A DNA stretch of 64,000 bases from Aaosphaeria pasadenensis (GCA_022813625.1 JAKLMB010000017.1:682001-746000); one strand, 5' to 3'. Shown: positions 13,120 through 25,930, numbered from the stretch's first letter. A program made the numbers and translations. Notes: generated by a model not told the origin, from the letters alone.

Positions 13120-14785
13120 TGTCGGCACAATGACTTCTTCGAGTAGTGACTATCGGACGCGGAAGCGTCGGAGGCCAATGACTGCGACAGGGTCCCTGAT
13201 ATATGTACGTAGGTAAATACGGGCGAGATGAGCTTTCATTCAAATTTCGTAGCTACCAAGTCACTGCAAGAAAGATACACTATCGCGGGTTCATGACGAG
13301 AGAATGGAAGATCGTTGTGCACGCGCAGACACAAGGTCAACCTCCAAACCTAAGATGTAGATGGGGATTCCTGGAGCTTGAAAGGGGAATGGTCCCTTCT
13401 TGGGGAAAGGTTGCGAGCTAAGCTTGGTCAGCTCTTGGTGCTGGCGTAGCGGTCAGAGAGCGTTTTGGTGTGACTGCCGCCGGAGGTTTTCGTCCCTAAA
13501 AGCAGCGCAATGTAGTACTGTTTAATCAAAGGGAGCTGCAATAGTCCAGCCAAAAAGAAATCGATCCCAAACCTTACGCTATTATAGATCAGCGAATAAC
13601 GCATAGTACAGCGTAAAAGTTGCTTACCAAGTAACTCAGATAGTGTCTTGGAGTCCTGGCTGTGTTGCTGCTTGTGTAGTGTCGAAGGCGTCCTTAGGGC
13701 GAACAAAGATTAAATGATTACTATTCAAGGCCGACCGAGGTTGAGACATCACGTGTTTGAGGGTCCAGAGCAACGCGTCACATCCTACCGGCGCTTTCAC
13801 GGCGCGTTTAATAGAAATCTATCTTATGCAGGATCGATGCCTGTCGTCGGCAGTTAAGAGAGATAGCTATGGTAATCGATGTTGATTTCACCATACTGGA
13901 TTTCGTTGGAGAATAAGGATATGTAAAAAAAATCACCAATGCAATGTTGTGCACATGCAGCTTGCGACAAAGAATGTCATTTTCAAGTATTATCTCTCGT
14001 CATATCGAATCCCGCATTTCCTGCATCTACTGAGCCATTCTGAATGAATGTTGCTCACTGGTATCGTCCTCTGAACCTGGTTAATCCGCCTGCCCCTGCC
14101 TTTCTATCTATCAAACTAACGACCTGTCGAGCACAATCTGTGAGGTCCTTCTCGAAGCAATGAAGAACTGGAAAGCCAACGGCAAGAGAAAAAAAAATTG
14201 AAAAAAAGGCAACGCAGGCCTGGAAACTCCAAATGATTTGGGCAGTATTTTGGTTTACCCATATGCAGAAACAGGAAATAGAAACCCCAACGCCTCGCAT
14301 TTTGTGCACATGAACTTGTCGATCAAATTAGGCCAATGTTCCTTCGCGGACTGCTCAGTCTTTTCGTTGAATAAGGGGGATGAAGAGAAAGGAAACCCAA
14401 GAAATCCACCGCAGACGCCTGCGATCCCAGTGAAATGTGCGGGTGTTTTTTTTATAATGTGGTGACTGTACGCACGAGCGCACAGCGCGAGATGTGGCGG
14501 CGTAGAGACAGGCAAATATGTTATACATGTTACGATCGATCGGGAAGAAGTATTAGGGATAAGGCTCGCGCTCGGAGCTCTATCGTCGTGGGCCTAGCTA
14601 AAGGTACGGCGCCATCGAGCTCGGAGAACGGGCACGGTTTATAGACGTGGCTCATCGATTCGGTGATCTTAAGGTCACCAAGATTAGCCATCCGCTATGT
14701 GAAGCGAAAAGACTTTTATACAAAAGCAAGGTTTAACCTTACAGGAGGATTCCCATCACGTGTGTTCCGCAAATGAGAACTGTCA
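13120..14785. other. Intergenic region between bZIP gene and RPB1
   Basis: Holds the bZIP 5' flank on the left and the RPB1 3' UTR on the right, about 1.7 kb. One possible small minus-strand gene (13428-13706) is listed separately; nothing else is supported. Confidence 0.45.
13428..13706 (-). CDS. Possible small unrecognised gene
   Basis: A 92-codon open frame with a hydrophobic centre (FGIDFFLAGLLQLPLIKQYYIALLLG) and a polar C-terminus (GTKTSGGSHTKTLSDRYAS). The DNA contains splice-like signals (GTAAGC after codon 26 and several AG acceptors), and another frame reads RKVWDRFLFGWTIAAPFD then stop. A small spliced membrane protein is therefore possible, but I could not build one model that is better than the others. 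I do not recognise a family. Confidence 0.25.
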   Translation of the reverse strand: MFALRTPSTLHKQQHSQDSKTLSELLGKQLLRCTMRYSLIYNSVRFGIDFFLAGLLQLPLIKQYYIALLLGTKTSGGSHTKTLSDRYASTKS

Positions 14786-17700
14786 TCATTGTTTCGGTGA
14801 TCTGCATATATTGTTAGTCACTGATTTTCAGGAAAGGAGATTTCAACTATGACCGTGGTGGCTTACGTAGGGGAGTATGATGGCGAGGTCGGCGAGTACT
14901 GTGGGCTCGTGGCTGAGTATGACGCTGGACCAGGAGATGTGGGAGAGAACCTGGGTGAGGTTGGGGAGTACTGATTGACCGCCGGGCTGGTTGGGCTATA
15001 GACAGGGCTAGTCGGGCTGTAGCTTGGCGATGTAGGTGACGTGGGAGAGCGCCTGTCACCTCCGGCTCCAAATTGAGGACTGCTTGGGCTATACATAGGC
15101 GATGTAGGGCTGTAAGCTGGAGACGTTGGGCTGTAGCGAGGTGAAGTAGCTCCACGGCCCATTTGCGCCGGCGAGGTAGGACTGTAGCTCGGGGATGTGG
15201 GCGAGTACGAAGGAGATGTCGGCGAATAACTTGGTGAAGTTGGAGAGTACGAAGGTGAGGTGGGTGATGCACCGTACGCTGGCGACGTAGGAGAATAAGA
15301 GGGTGAGGTCGGCGAATACTGCGGGCTGGTGGCATTGTAGGCAGGCGAGGTAGAACCTCCGAACTGTGGACTGCTGATGCCGGGAGAGGTTGGGGAATAC
15401 CCAGGTGATGTTGGAGAATATCCTGGGGATGTAGGGCTGGTTCCCCAGCCGGGACTCATTGCACCTCCAGGGCTTCGGGCACCTGGGAAGGGACTGAATC
15501 CATCGTCGCCATTACCGTATGTGTTTCCAAGAACGCTCGCATTGCCGAGATCATCTCCACCAGGAGCGGCAAGAGGTGAGAAAGCAGCATCGAATGTTGG
15601 ACCACCCATGCCACCTTCGTAGGTAGGGGATCCTAGATCATAGGGTGTGGCAGCGCCGGCGTCCATGTATGCACCAGCATTGGCACCAACACGCATGTGG
15701 GAGTTGTCTTCGATCATGGTGAGGAGCATCGAGTTGTCCATAACGAGATCAAATTCGCCGGTGCCCATAGGTGCAAGCTGCCCCAGCATAATGTTCTCTG
15801 AAACACCTCGGCAATCGTCAAGTTCACCAAAGCTTGCAGCCTCAAGAAGAATTTCGACAGTCTCTTCGAAAGAACAACGCATGAGGGCACCGGTGTCGTT
15901 TCGGTTGATACCGTGACGAGTGATTGCCATGAGTAAACCACGCTGAGTCATGATGTCCACGAGGATAGACATGTGACGATGATTGACATACGAACCATCG
16001 AACGACAAAACCATCTTGAGTTCTCGAAGTAGACCAGCGCGAGCACCTTCAATACCCAAGACAGCGAGGACCTCGATGAAGGAATTGGAATATGTCTTAG
16101 TCGAATCGACGCCGGGGACAGCGAGAGTCTCAGCGAGGGCGGTACCAGTTGTATCCAGAATCCACTCGTTACAGTTGGCCTTCTCCTTCGACTTGTAGAC
16201 GGAACCATCAGGTTGAACAGCAAAGCGAATGTCTGTGCGAATGAAAGCTCGCTCAACACCACGAACTCCGCGCAGAGAGACATCGTCGAGAAGATGCTTC
16301 TCAAGTTTGCGCATCCATCGTTCATCTCTGTCGTCATCGTCGTCGTCGTCTTCCTTCAGGTTGTTATCCCAAATGAAGCGGACGCGAAGAACTTGCTCGT
16401 CTGCATTCTCGTCACTGAAGATGATGGCAATGTTCGGCGCAAACTCCTGTTTGATCCTGCCTGCGACCTCCGTGATGTTAATCTGCTTGTCCAAGAGCTT
16501 CTTGCGATCAAGCATGATTCGGAGTAGCCACTTGGACTGCTGTTCGGTGTCGATATCCTCTTCAGGAATGATGAAGTATGATTCCACCATGTCCTCATCG
16601 GCTTCGATGACTGTTTGATTGATGATTGGATCGTAGTACAGTTCAACCGTTGAGGCAAGCGATCGCAAAGTTGTATGCTCGATCTGACTACGAAGCTCTT
16701 TAGCCTGTTGTTGACTGGCATTTGGATCTTCTTGATGGACCATCATGGAAGGCGTTTTAATGTTTGCAGCAATGTTCAAAATTTCCTTAAGACGTGGCAC
16801 GCCGAGAGTGACGTTCTTAGAAGACACACCGGCAAAATGGAAAGTGTTCAATGTCATCTGCGTAGCAGGCTCACCGATCGATTGAGCAGCAAGCACACCA
16901 ACCATTTCGCCAGGGGCAACGGCGGCTCGTAGGAAGCGATCCTCTAGATCGCCCAACACGTTCTCCAAGGCCAATCTGTTCAGACGGTATTCTTTGACCA
17001 GGCGTTTGAAAGCCAACTTAGATCTCAGTTGGCATTTGAAGAGATTGGTGGCACTATCTTGCGCTTCGCGAGAAAGATGGTCGTCACCTCTAATCACAAC
17101 CAATTTGTCCAACGTCTCACGGACACGAGTGATAGTTTCTATGGGCTGGAGGTTGCTAGGCTTGTTGGTATCGATTTTGAATTTGGCCTGGGCAGTCTCG
17201 AGCATTCGAGCGATGTTCAGTGGCAATGGGAATCGTTGTGAGTCGTCAATCAGGCGAGGTCGAACAAAATCTCTATCCTCCTCGAGCTGAGCCATTTCTT
17301 CGTCAAGATAGCGTTGAACGTCCAAATCACCCTGGATGTCGTGTGCGCATAGGAGTATAGATGGATCAATAGGGAGTGTATCGCCCATCACGTCAACCTT
17401 GTAGGTCTTGTAGAACTGGGCAGTGGGGTTGGTGACACTGTCAATGTACTGATGCTCAATGCAGGCGCCATCAAGACCGTCTTCTCCGTACACGAATTCG
17501 ACAATATCGCCCATGGAGTTTCGTACTGTGCCGTCGTATTTGACCATGACGTCTTCAAGAGCTTTGACCAAACGACGCTGAATATATCCAGTCTCGGCAG
17601 TCTTAACAGCTGTATCGATCAAACCCTCACGACCAGCCATGGCGTGGAAGAAGAACTCTTGAGGTGTCAATCCACGAAGGTATGAGTTCTCAATGAAACC

Positions 17701-20221
17701 ACGAGATTCTGGTGAGTAATCATCCTTGGTGAAATGGGGCAGACTGCGGTATTTGAACCCGAAGGGAATACGCTGGCCCTCCACGGCTTGTTGTCCGACA
17801 AGAGCCACCATCTGCGCGATGTTCACAGTGGAACCCTTGGATCCAGATGACACCATCTGCACGACGTTGTTCAAATCCTTCAAACTGTGATGAGCAGCGC
17901 CACCACCTTGATCACGTCCCTCGTTCAGAGACTTTTGCACCTTGGCCTCGAACGTAGCGCGCACACTAAGACCTGGATTGGGTTCCAGCTCGTTGGCAGC
18001 AGCAACCTTCACGAGCTCTTCAACTTGACTCTTGGCCTCTGTGATGGCAGCAAGAATAGCATCAGCCGTCTTAGGATCGGGAATAGTATCACCGATGCCG
18101 ATACTGAACCCATTGTGCAGGAGCCAAAAGTTGACGATGCGCTGGGCGGCATCAAAGAACTTGACGGCGGCTTCCCAACCAAGCTCATTGAAGAGCAAGT
18201 GAATAACACCAGCTGCAGAAGCACCAACGACCTTCTTGACCAGGACACCAACCAAAAGTACACCTCCCTGGATAACGAGACCCTTGTCTTCTTTGTGATG
18301 CCAGGCCTCGTCGCCGCCTGCAGATGTCAGAATGTTAAGACGCTCTGGGAAGGCCATGCTGATGATCTGTTTGCCAGTCCATCTTGGGCGAGGCTTGAAA
18401 ATGGCAGGTTGAGGAATGACTCCATCCCAGTCTGGTACCCACATCATAATGTTCATGACTTGGTCCTTAGTGAGGAAGCTGTCCCGTCGTGTCATCTTGA
18501 AGATACCACAGAGCGTATCCTGTACAATACCCATGAGGGGCGAGTTACGCTGTGGCGAGACAATGTTGAGAGGAACCATGCACAGATGCTTGATTTCAGC
18601 TCTAGTCTCGTCGCTTTGTGGAACGTGCAAATTCATTTCGTCACCGTCGAAATCAGCGTTGTAGGGTGAGGTGACAGAGAGATTGAGACGGAAAGTCGAA
18701 TAAGGCATGACCTTTACGCGATGTCCCATCATAGACTCCTTATGCAGCGATGGCTGACGATTGAAAATGATGACGTCGTCGTCGTCGATGTGACGTTCAA
18801 CTTTCCAGCCATACTGTAGTCGTAGCTGATCTGGGTTCTTGTTGTGCCTCAGGTCTAGACGCGTGCCATCGGACTTAATGACATAGTTTGCTCCAGGATG
18901 CTGAGTAGGTCCATTGCGTACAAGCGCAGTAAGCTTGCTGATGTTGAACTTGGTCACGACCTCGGGGTAGGTCAAAGTCCTCGCAATGGAACGAGGAACA
19001 CCGACTTGGTCCAAAGAAAGATTCGGGTCACCAGTGATGACAGTGCGAGCGGAGAAGTCGACTCGCTTGCCCATAAGATTACCACGCAGACGGCCCTCCT
19101 TACCCTTTAAGCGACCACGGATAGTCTTGAGTGGTCGACCAGACTTTTGCATAGCCTGTGGTACTCCGTTCGCGTCATTGTCCATGTATGTGGCAACATG
19201 GTATTGCAAGAGGGCTTCGAACTCGGTCAAAACGTGCTGAGGTGAACCTTGTTGAATACAATCCATGACACGGCCATTGGCACGGATGATATCGCCGAGT
19301 TTGTATGTGAGATCGTCCTCTCCTCGCATGCCTTGGCCAGTTCCATCAACAGAGATACTCGGACGGACAGGTGGGGGAGGGACTGGGAGGACGGTGATGA
19401 CCATCCACTCAGGACGTGCATAATCGGCATTCAAGCCTAGCAAGGCAAGTGTTGAGTCGCTGATGTTACGGAAAATATTGAGCGCGTCTTGCGGTGTAAT
19501 GACACGCTTCTCGTCACCGCGACCTTCTTCGTCGTCCTTGCTTGCCTTCCAGGTACCGGTCAGCTTGAGACCTTCTTTACGGATGCTGTCAGGCTGCTTG
19601 TGGCCACAACCGCCATGGGCGATAGCAGGTTGTTTCTTCTTGCCATCCTCCTCAGGTATCGATCCGTCACAGACACGTTTGATCTTAGAGAGTCGCCATA
19701 TCGTGTCGAATCGTCGTTTTGCGTCCTTGGTGCGGATGGCAGCTTTCCAATCAGCCGTGGAATAATCAGCTAGGATAAGACCACAGTTGTGGCAAACCGT
19801 CTCGAGGATCTTCTTGATCTTGACGACGAAACCTATACAGGTCAGTAAAATTTCACGACAGGCATTAATGCAAGTATTGCGTACCGACGTGAAAGACGGG
19901 AACTGCTAGCTCAATGTGGCCAAAATGTCCCGGGCAGACGTTGATGTCTTCTTTGCACGTCTTGCACTGGTACATGCGGTCAATAGTGCCAAGACGAGGG
20001 TCGTTAAGACCCTGGGCTCGGGGTTCTTGCTTTTGCTCGTCCTATGATCTCGTCAGTATCTGCATGCAATGGGAGTGATGCATCGGCCGTACCATCGTCT
20101 CTGGGTAGATGATGTGCACGACACTCATGCCCTTGATCTCCTCTGGAGAGAGAAGACCGAACTGGATCTCCTTTATCGTGCGGAGCGGACATTTCGACGG
20201 AATTTGAGCTCCGGGAGCCAT
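14786..20221 (-). CDS. RPB1: RNA polymerase II largest subunit Rpb1
   Basis: Catalytic subunit that makes mRNA in the nucleus. Exons 20221-20093, 20041-19885, 19832-14867 and 14801-14786 give 1755 aa. The N-terminal zinc region has [20 protein letters not shown]. The active-site loop [15 protein letters not shown] carries the three Mg-binding aspartates. The bridge-helix/trigger-loop region includes [20 protein letters not shown]. The C-terminus is a CTD of YSPTSPx heptads. The start at 20221 ([20 protein letters not shown]) fits the family. The last exon is 16 nt and supplies SPKQ after the final YSPT, giving the ending YSPTSPKQ; without splicing the frame stops just after YSPT. Numerous opposite-strand open frames across this gene are shadows. 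Confidence 0.97.
14789..15465 (-). repeat. RPB1 CTD heptad repeat array
   Basis: Codes for the C-terminal domain whose Ser2/Ser5/Ser7 phosphorylation coordinates capping, splicing and termination. I count 15 exact YSPTSP hexamers plus roughly seven degenerate units (for example [37 protein letters not shown]). It is interrupted by non-heptad linkers such as [11 protein letters not shown] and [14 protein letters not shown]. Position 7 varies (S, G, A, Q, R, M, V, K); Lys occurs only in the last unit. Confidence 0.95.
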
Positions 20222-20952
20222 GATTAAGGTAATGAGGTGAACTTGTGATGGGTTCTTCTATCTACGATGGATGTTTTCGACCGGTGACACGGACAAATGC
20301 CGTTGTTGTGGGAAAACGGCCGGGTACGCCAGGCCTTCGCGTAGGCCTCCTCCTCTAAAAAACTGTTGCAATTCGACTGTCCTAACGAAATATTGAACGA
20401 GTGGATCTGAATTCGCGCGTCTTCGAGATGAGTCTTGATGCGCAGCGCGCGCTCGGGTTGATAGGGGTGCTGAAGTGAGCGCTCGGCTCTCGACTTCGCG
20501 CTTCGGGGGCTTCGCTGTCTCGCCCGGGGTCGCAGAAGCTCGTCGCGCGTTGAAAATCGCGCAAGCGGCAGTACTATCGTCTGCGACGAGAAGTTATCCG
20601 CGCTCACAGATAGTACGGCGGGTGCGCGAGATGGAGATGGGGTGGGCGGTGGGAGGTTGTAAGAGAGAGGGAGTGCGGGAGTGAAACTCGTCAGGAGCCT
20701 GGGTTTACAAAGAGAGGCGACAAAGACGGCAAATTCCGGGGGCTGCGGAAGTCTTGGCAACGCGCCCACCTTTACTGGTCACTAACGCACGGAGCCTCAC
20801 CTAACAATCTCTCCCACTGTATAGGTAACTATACCTATCCACTGTGTACGCCGCACTTCCTTTCAACAAAGGACTCTGCGCAGTCTGAAGATGCTGCACG
20901 GAATACGCAACATTCACACTGCGCACTATTGCGCTACCATTCCCTCAGCGCC
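20222..20952. promoter_or_regulatory. Divergent promoter region of RPB1 and SWD1
   Basis: About 730 bp between the start codons of two oppositely oriented genes; both promoters and leaders must lie here. Open frames inside it (for example 20224-20769 minus) are Arg/Ser-rich, without a domain, and judged noncoding. No specific factor site is claimed. Confidence 0.5.
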
Positions 20953-22569
20953 ATGAATCTGTCTTTAGTTGATCCCTTCGTCCTTGCCCAGGATTGTCCT
21001 GAAGTTATAACTGGTCGCCTACGTGAGTGCACCCCCTCCGAATCGCAAATCCGACAACAACAATTCTTATGACTCATATGAACTTCCAGGCAGCGGTCAT
21101 TCTACGTCCATACGTTTCAGTCATCGAGGCGATTTGCTTGCATCAGGCAGAGTACGTGCACTTCACAGCCCTCTGCAGGGCTTCGAATTCCAACCCAGCT
21201 AATCGCATCTTCTTCAGCATGATGGAATTGTCGTCATATTCGATATCGAAACCAACGGTGTAGCGCGCAAGCTACGCGGTCACACACGGCAGATACAGTC
21301 ATTAAGTTGGTCAACCAATGATCGTTACCTGTTGAGTGCAGGGCAAGATTGGAAGGCTGTGCTCTGGGACTTGCAGGATGGCTCACGCTTGCGTACTGTC
21401 CGCTTCGAATCTGCCATTTTCATTGCAGAGATACATCCAAAGAACCAGTCCGTTCACGAAGCTGATCCATCTGCATCTGTTCCTACTTACAGCTTCGCAG
21501 TAACCTGTTTGTCGCAGCCCTTTATGAAGACCAACCAGTCCTCGTCGATATCTCCGAACCGATTCCCGTGAAGCATTCGCTTTCCTCTGCACCCCGCAGA
21601 CTCCAATCCGAACGCGACAATGCGACCGAAAAACAAGCTGCCCAGGACGCGAAGCAAACTACCACAGTAACCGTATTCACCCCTTCAGGCGAACATATCT
21701 TAGCAGGAACGAATAAGGGCTGGCTCAACATTATCAGCGCAAAAACACACCAAATACTATACTCCCTGCGTCTCACAAACAACATCATCGTATTCGTGCG
21801 GTTGACTCTATCGGGGAGGGATGTTGTTATAAATTCCAGCGATCGCATTGTTCGGACGATACATCTGCCAGAGTTGACGGACCCCAAGCTTGACTTCGAC
21901 ACTTTACAGCTTGAAGTGGAGCACAAGTTTCAAGATCTGGTACAGAGACTTTCATGGAATCATGTCTCATTCAGCCCCTCTGGAGAATACGTCACTGCAT
22001 CTACGTGGATGAACCATCACATATACGTTTGGGAGCGCGGGCAAGGCAGTCTAGTGAAGATCCTGGAAGGGACAAAAGAGGAGCTGTCGGCTGTGGAATG
22101 GCATCCTTTCCGGCCTTTTGTAGCGGCCGTTGGCGTGGACTCCGGCAGAATTTGGCTATGGTCAATTCTACAACCCCAGCGGTGGTCGGCCCTTGCACCC
22201 GATTTCGTTGAGGTAGAAGAGAATCACGAATACATAGAACACGAGGACGAGTTCGACATTCAACCGCTTGAAGAAATCCACAAACGCCGGCTTGATCAAG
22301 AAGACGAGGAGGTAGATGTGCTTACCATCGAGCCTCAGAAAACGCCAATGACGTTTGAGGCAGATGATCTGGGTTTCAGGATGCCCGTTTTGCTGGACAT
22401 AGAGGCCAGCGATAGCGAGGATGAAGTTGTCGCCATTGGTGCCGGTCAATTCAGAAGGAAAAGCCCTGGTACAGGTCGAGAATGGATGAACGACGACGAG
22501 GGAGCCGAAGTCGCAAGTAATGGAACAAGCGCTGCACAGAACGGTACCAAGCGAAGGAGAGCTGGCTAA
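20953..22569 (+). CDS. SWD1: Swd1 (RbBP5-like) WD40 subunit of COMPASS
   Basis: WD-repeat subunit of the Set1/COMPASS complex that methylates histone H3 Lys4. Exons 20953-21022, 21090-21151, 21218-21447 and 21501-22569 give 476 aa. The N-terminus MNLSLVDPFVLAQDCPEVIT and RSGHSTSIRFSHRGDLLASG are typical. Further WD blades show LRGHTRQIQSLSWSTNDRYL, AGQDWKAVLWDLQDGS and EYVTASTWMNHHIYVWERG. The acidic C-terminal tail with EVEENHEYIEHEDEFDI is also characteristic. The exon 3 donor (GTCCGT at 21448) is non-consensus but the only join found that continues into LFVAALYEDQPVLVDIS. It shares a promoter region with RPB1. Confidence 0.9.
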
Positions 22570-23587
22570 ACAACCAATGGGGTAATGCATATGCTGCTTT
22601 ACACTTGCGGCAGTAAAGCAAGTCAATTGTATTGAATATGACATGACCAACTTTATGGTTTACTGACCAAACTCTCTAATTCCAATGTGAATGAATAAGT
22701 GAAGTCTCCGGTTCAACGCCACATACCAGTGCCTTTGTGAAGACATAGCCACCGTATTCACCTGAACTCTTCCTACAAAGACGCTGGTGTATGAGGTGGA
22801 TGCATGTGTTGCACTCTCACAAAGAATTATGAACATGGCCAAGCAACCATAGAATGTCACAGTGTAAACCCTAATTATCGAACAAATTCCCAAAGCCAAC
22901 ATCGTAGATATCTCTTTGTGTCGGGAACAACATTGACTCCAGCAAACATGGTTTAGGCAGATGTTTATGCAATAGTTAGAAGGCAAAACAGTCTCAACTA
23001 GTTGCCAAAACTAGACATTGAAACTGTCCCAAGTAAGGCTGCATTCGGATACTACTCCCAACGTCTAACAGCTTGTCGATGTCTCCAATCGACTTATTGT
23101 TTCTAAACACCAGCCAAACTTGCCATGGTCCACGTGCACAATGTTTTTGATCGCAGAAATTATATTAAATTCATTACTGTACTCTGGTAGCGATCTATCC
23201 AGTTCTCTATGCAGACGTTGTACCTATCATTTTGCCACCTGGTAATACTGCATACAGTCTCATACATTGAAAACGAGATGGACATGATGGAAACAGTTTC
23301 GGCATCAACAACTCCGTTGAAAGAAGAAGCCCGCTGGTGACGCGTGCAGGGTCCAACTTTCGCCTGTTTGTACCAACAGTAATGCAGACAAAGGCACAGT
23401 GAAGACAAAGAAAGGGCAATATGCACGGAGGAAGCCGCAGAAGCATTTGTTTGCACAATTCAGGCACCATGGATTTCGCAGAATAACTAGATATCCTTAC
23501 TCCTCCATTCATTCGCAGCAGTCAATTTCACGTCGCTAAACTTCTCCCAACCTGGATTTTCCTTCTTTCCCCACCAGTCACTTCACC
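22570..23587. other. Intergenic region between SWD1 and kinase-like gene
   Basis: About 1 kb with no convincing gene on either strand. It should contain the SWD1 3' UTR and the promoter of the kinase-like gene; the CT-rich stretch with stops just before 23588 looks like a 5' leader. Confidence 0.45.
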
Positions 23588-25930
23588 ATGCCGAACCATG
23601 CTACAGCGCCAAGGATCAGGTACTATGATCCAGACGACGAACGGCCGTATACTGCATTGGAACTGGTCGGGCACAATGCACTAGAACGCGCGCTTCACCT
23701 TAAGCATCATTCCTTCCTGCCATGGCAGAAGAAAGCATTCATTGGCAGAGTCGAAAAAACGTCGTATGTCGAATATGAGGAAGATCCTTCTCGACCGCCT
23801 CCAGCACGATATAACGAGTATAGATTGGTCAGGTCAGATTGGGGCGAGAAAGGGGGCGAGGAATATGAACCTGAAACAGCTTGCTACCACTCATCGAGCA
23901 CTGATCCTGATGTCTTGCTTCCGTATACGGGAGATTTCGATTATTCGGGCTGGGTGCAGGAGGGCAAGTTGTTAGGAGCTTTTTATGCAGGGCCGGTCAG
24001 CAGGGAGTCCAATCTTGTGAACTGGAGTGCTAATAAGGAAGAACCATTTAAAATGCACAACTTCGGAATATTCTCGACTCGCACCGCCGTTGAGTACATG
24101 CATAATATCATCACCGCAGATTGGGCCCTCAAGCCTATAACATATGAGGAGGATCGCGATTTTATCCACAACTATATTGTGTTTGCTGATGTTGAGGTTC
24201 AGCACAGTCACGACGTGCGCGGAGCCAAGTATATCATAGTCACTGCGAAACAAGATAACGACGACACGCACATAGGCGCCTTTTGTAAGGAAAATCAGTC
24301 TACATCCTGGACTTCGGTAATGCCAGACACGTTAGACACCAGTCTGTCGTGGAAAAAGAAGCGCTGGATACTCCACAGGGCGAAGGCGGACACAAAAGAG
24401 CACCCACATGTCTTCATTCAAGATTGGGTTTCTGCGAGAATGTATTCTGTTCATCCAAAGTTAGTTGGGCTAGAAGAATTCGAGTTCACGGAGGTCTTGC
24501 AAGGCGAAGGTGGGCGATGGTTGGCCGGTGAAGTTGGATGGACTCTCCCGCTCTACCTGTACGTTGACTCGAACAACGTCATTCAGGATGTATGTCAAAT
24601 CCCATCCCTTTCTTCTCATTTTGCTAACCCTTCAGCGCGTGATTCTCAAAAGTTTCACTCCAGACAAACTGCGTTTGGAACCGCACCAGGAGATTATTGT
24701 CCACGAGGAGCTGACAATGCTCAATAATCCTTACATTATCGCCTTAAGGGGGTCATCTCAAAAGAGTTATGCCAAAAACAATGTCGACGCGGTGGCGTCA
24801 ATACTCGATAATGATGCCGTTATGGCCCTGATGGGTCCATCTCAAGAGAGCTCTCTAAAAGAGAGTGTCTACAGGCTCTACCTAGAGTATGCCCCCTTCG
24901 ATAGTTTATGCAACGTTCAGGCAAAGTACATGAAAGATCGCCGACCTGTTCCAGAAGTGTTCATCTGGCTAGTTTTACGCGCCTTGGTGACTGCATTTCG
25001 CACGCTAGAGAGTCGTGGTTATGTTCAGTAAGACTCCCCACATTCAATGATTTGGTCAGTTGCTAATGTTGTATCGAAACAGTTGGGATGTAAAACCACA
25101 GGTATGGGTGCTCACACATCTGATAACAAACAAAGAATATGGCTAACATGAGCGCGAAACCAATTTAGAACATATTCCTCAAAGATCGCAACGAAGAAGC
25201 CGGTTCCTACCCTGGGTTCTATCAACCCGTGTTGGGAGATTTCGGCGTAATAGGATTCATGGGTAATTATCAAAGCTACAATGGCGGGACTATGGGGTAA
25301 GCTAAATACTCAATCATGCTACAATAGTTGAGGCTAACACAATACACAGATGGTACTCACCTGGTAAGAAACAAAAAACCGGATACTTATGAACCTTCTG
25401 CATCATACTAACTGCACATGTCAGAACAAAGAGAAACCGAAAAACAAATAGATGCCCAAGGCTGGTCTGATGTCCCGAATGAACGACACCATGTATATGC
25501 GACTGGCCTGATCGCGTGGTGCTTGATGAGGAACGCCCAACTCCGGAACAACAGCGACACGACGCCTCAACTCCCATTCCCAGGTGCTACGGGTGTTCCC
25601 AATCCCACAGCGTACTTTGACCCCCAGCATCACAGTGCGTTTTATTCGATGGCCCTGGAGAGGCTTGTGGAAAAGTGCATGTGCATTGATTGGCGGGAGA
25701 GACACTCGCTGGACCAGATCTTCGAAGAGGTTACCGAGGGACTGGCTAAGTTCCAAAGCGTTCATGAAGGGATCGAATCAATGTCGAATGAGGAACTTCC
25801 TCCTTGGATGAGAGTAGACCTAGGGGAAGATATCTCGAAGATTGGGAGCAACTTCTCGGATTATCTAGGGGCGATTCAGGCAAAAATCACAAGAGAGGAA
25901 ATGAATAGCACGGATAGTGCGGTTCTCTGA
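23588..25930 (+). CDS. Divergent protein kinase-domain protein (686 aa)
   Basis: Putative Ser/Thr-type kinase. Exons 23588-24589, 24636-25027, 25083-25101 (19 nt), 25169-25296, 25350-25363 (14 nt) and 25425-25930. The first ~290 residues match nothing I recognise. A kinase fold then follows: a glycine-rich loop LQGEGGRWLAGEVG, the beta-3 Lys in RVILKSF (about residue 339), Glu in VHEELTML, the catalytic loop HWDVKPQN (about 465-472), DFG in LGDFGVIG (about 495) and an APE-like WYSPEQ (about 515-520). The HRD Arg is Trp, but the Asp, Lys and Asn of the catalytic loop and the DFG Asp are kept, so activity is plausible. Two tiny exons encode parts of the catalytic loop and the activation-segment end; their frames agree with the motifs, which supports the model. 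Confidence 0.8.

Noticed and set aside
17887..18669. 260-codon plus-strand open frame
   Set aside because: Antisense to RPB1, no domain.
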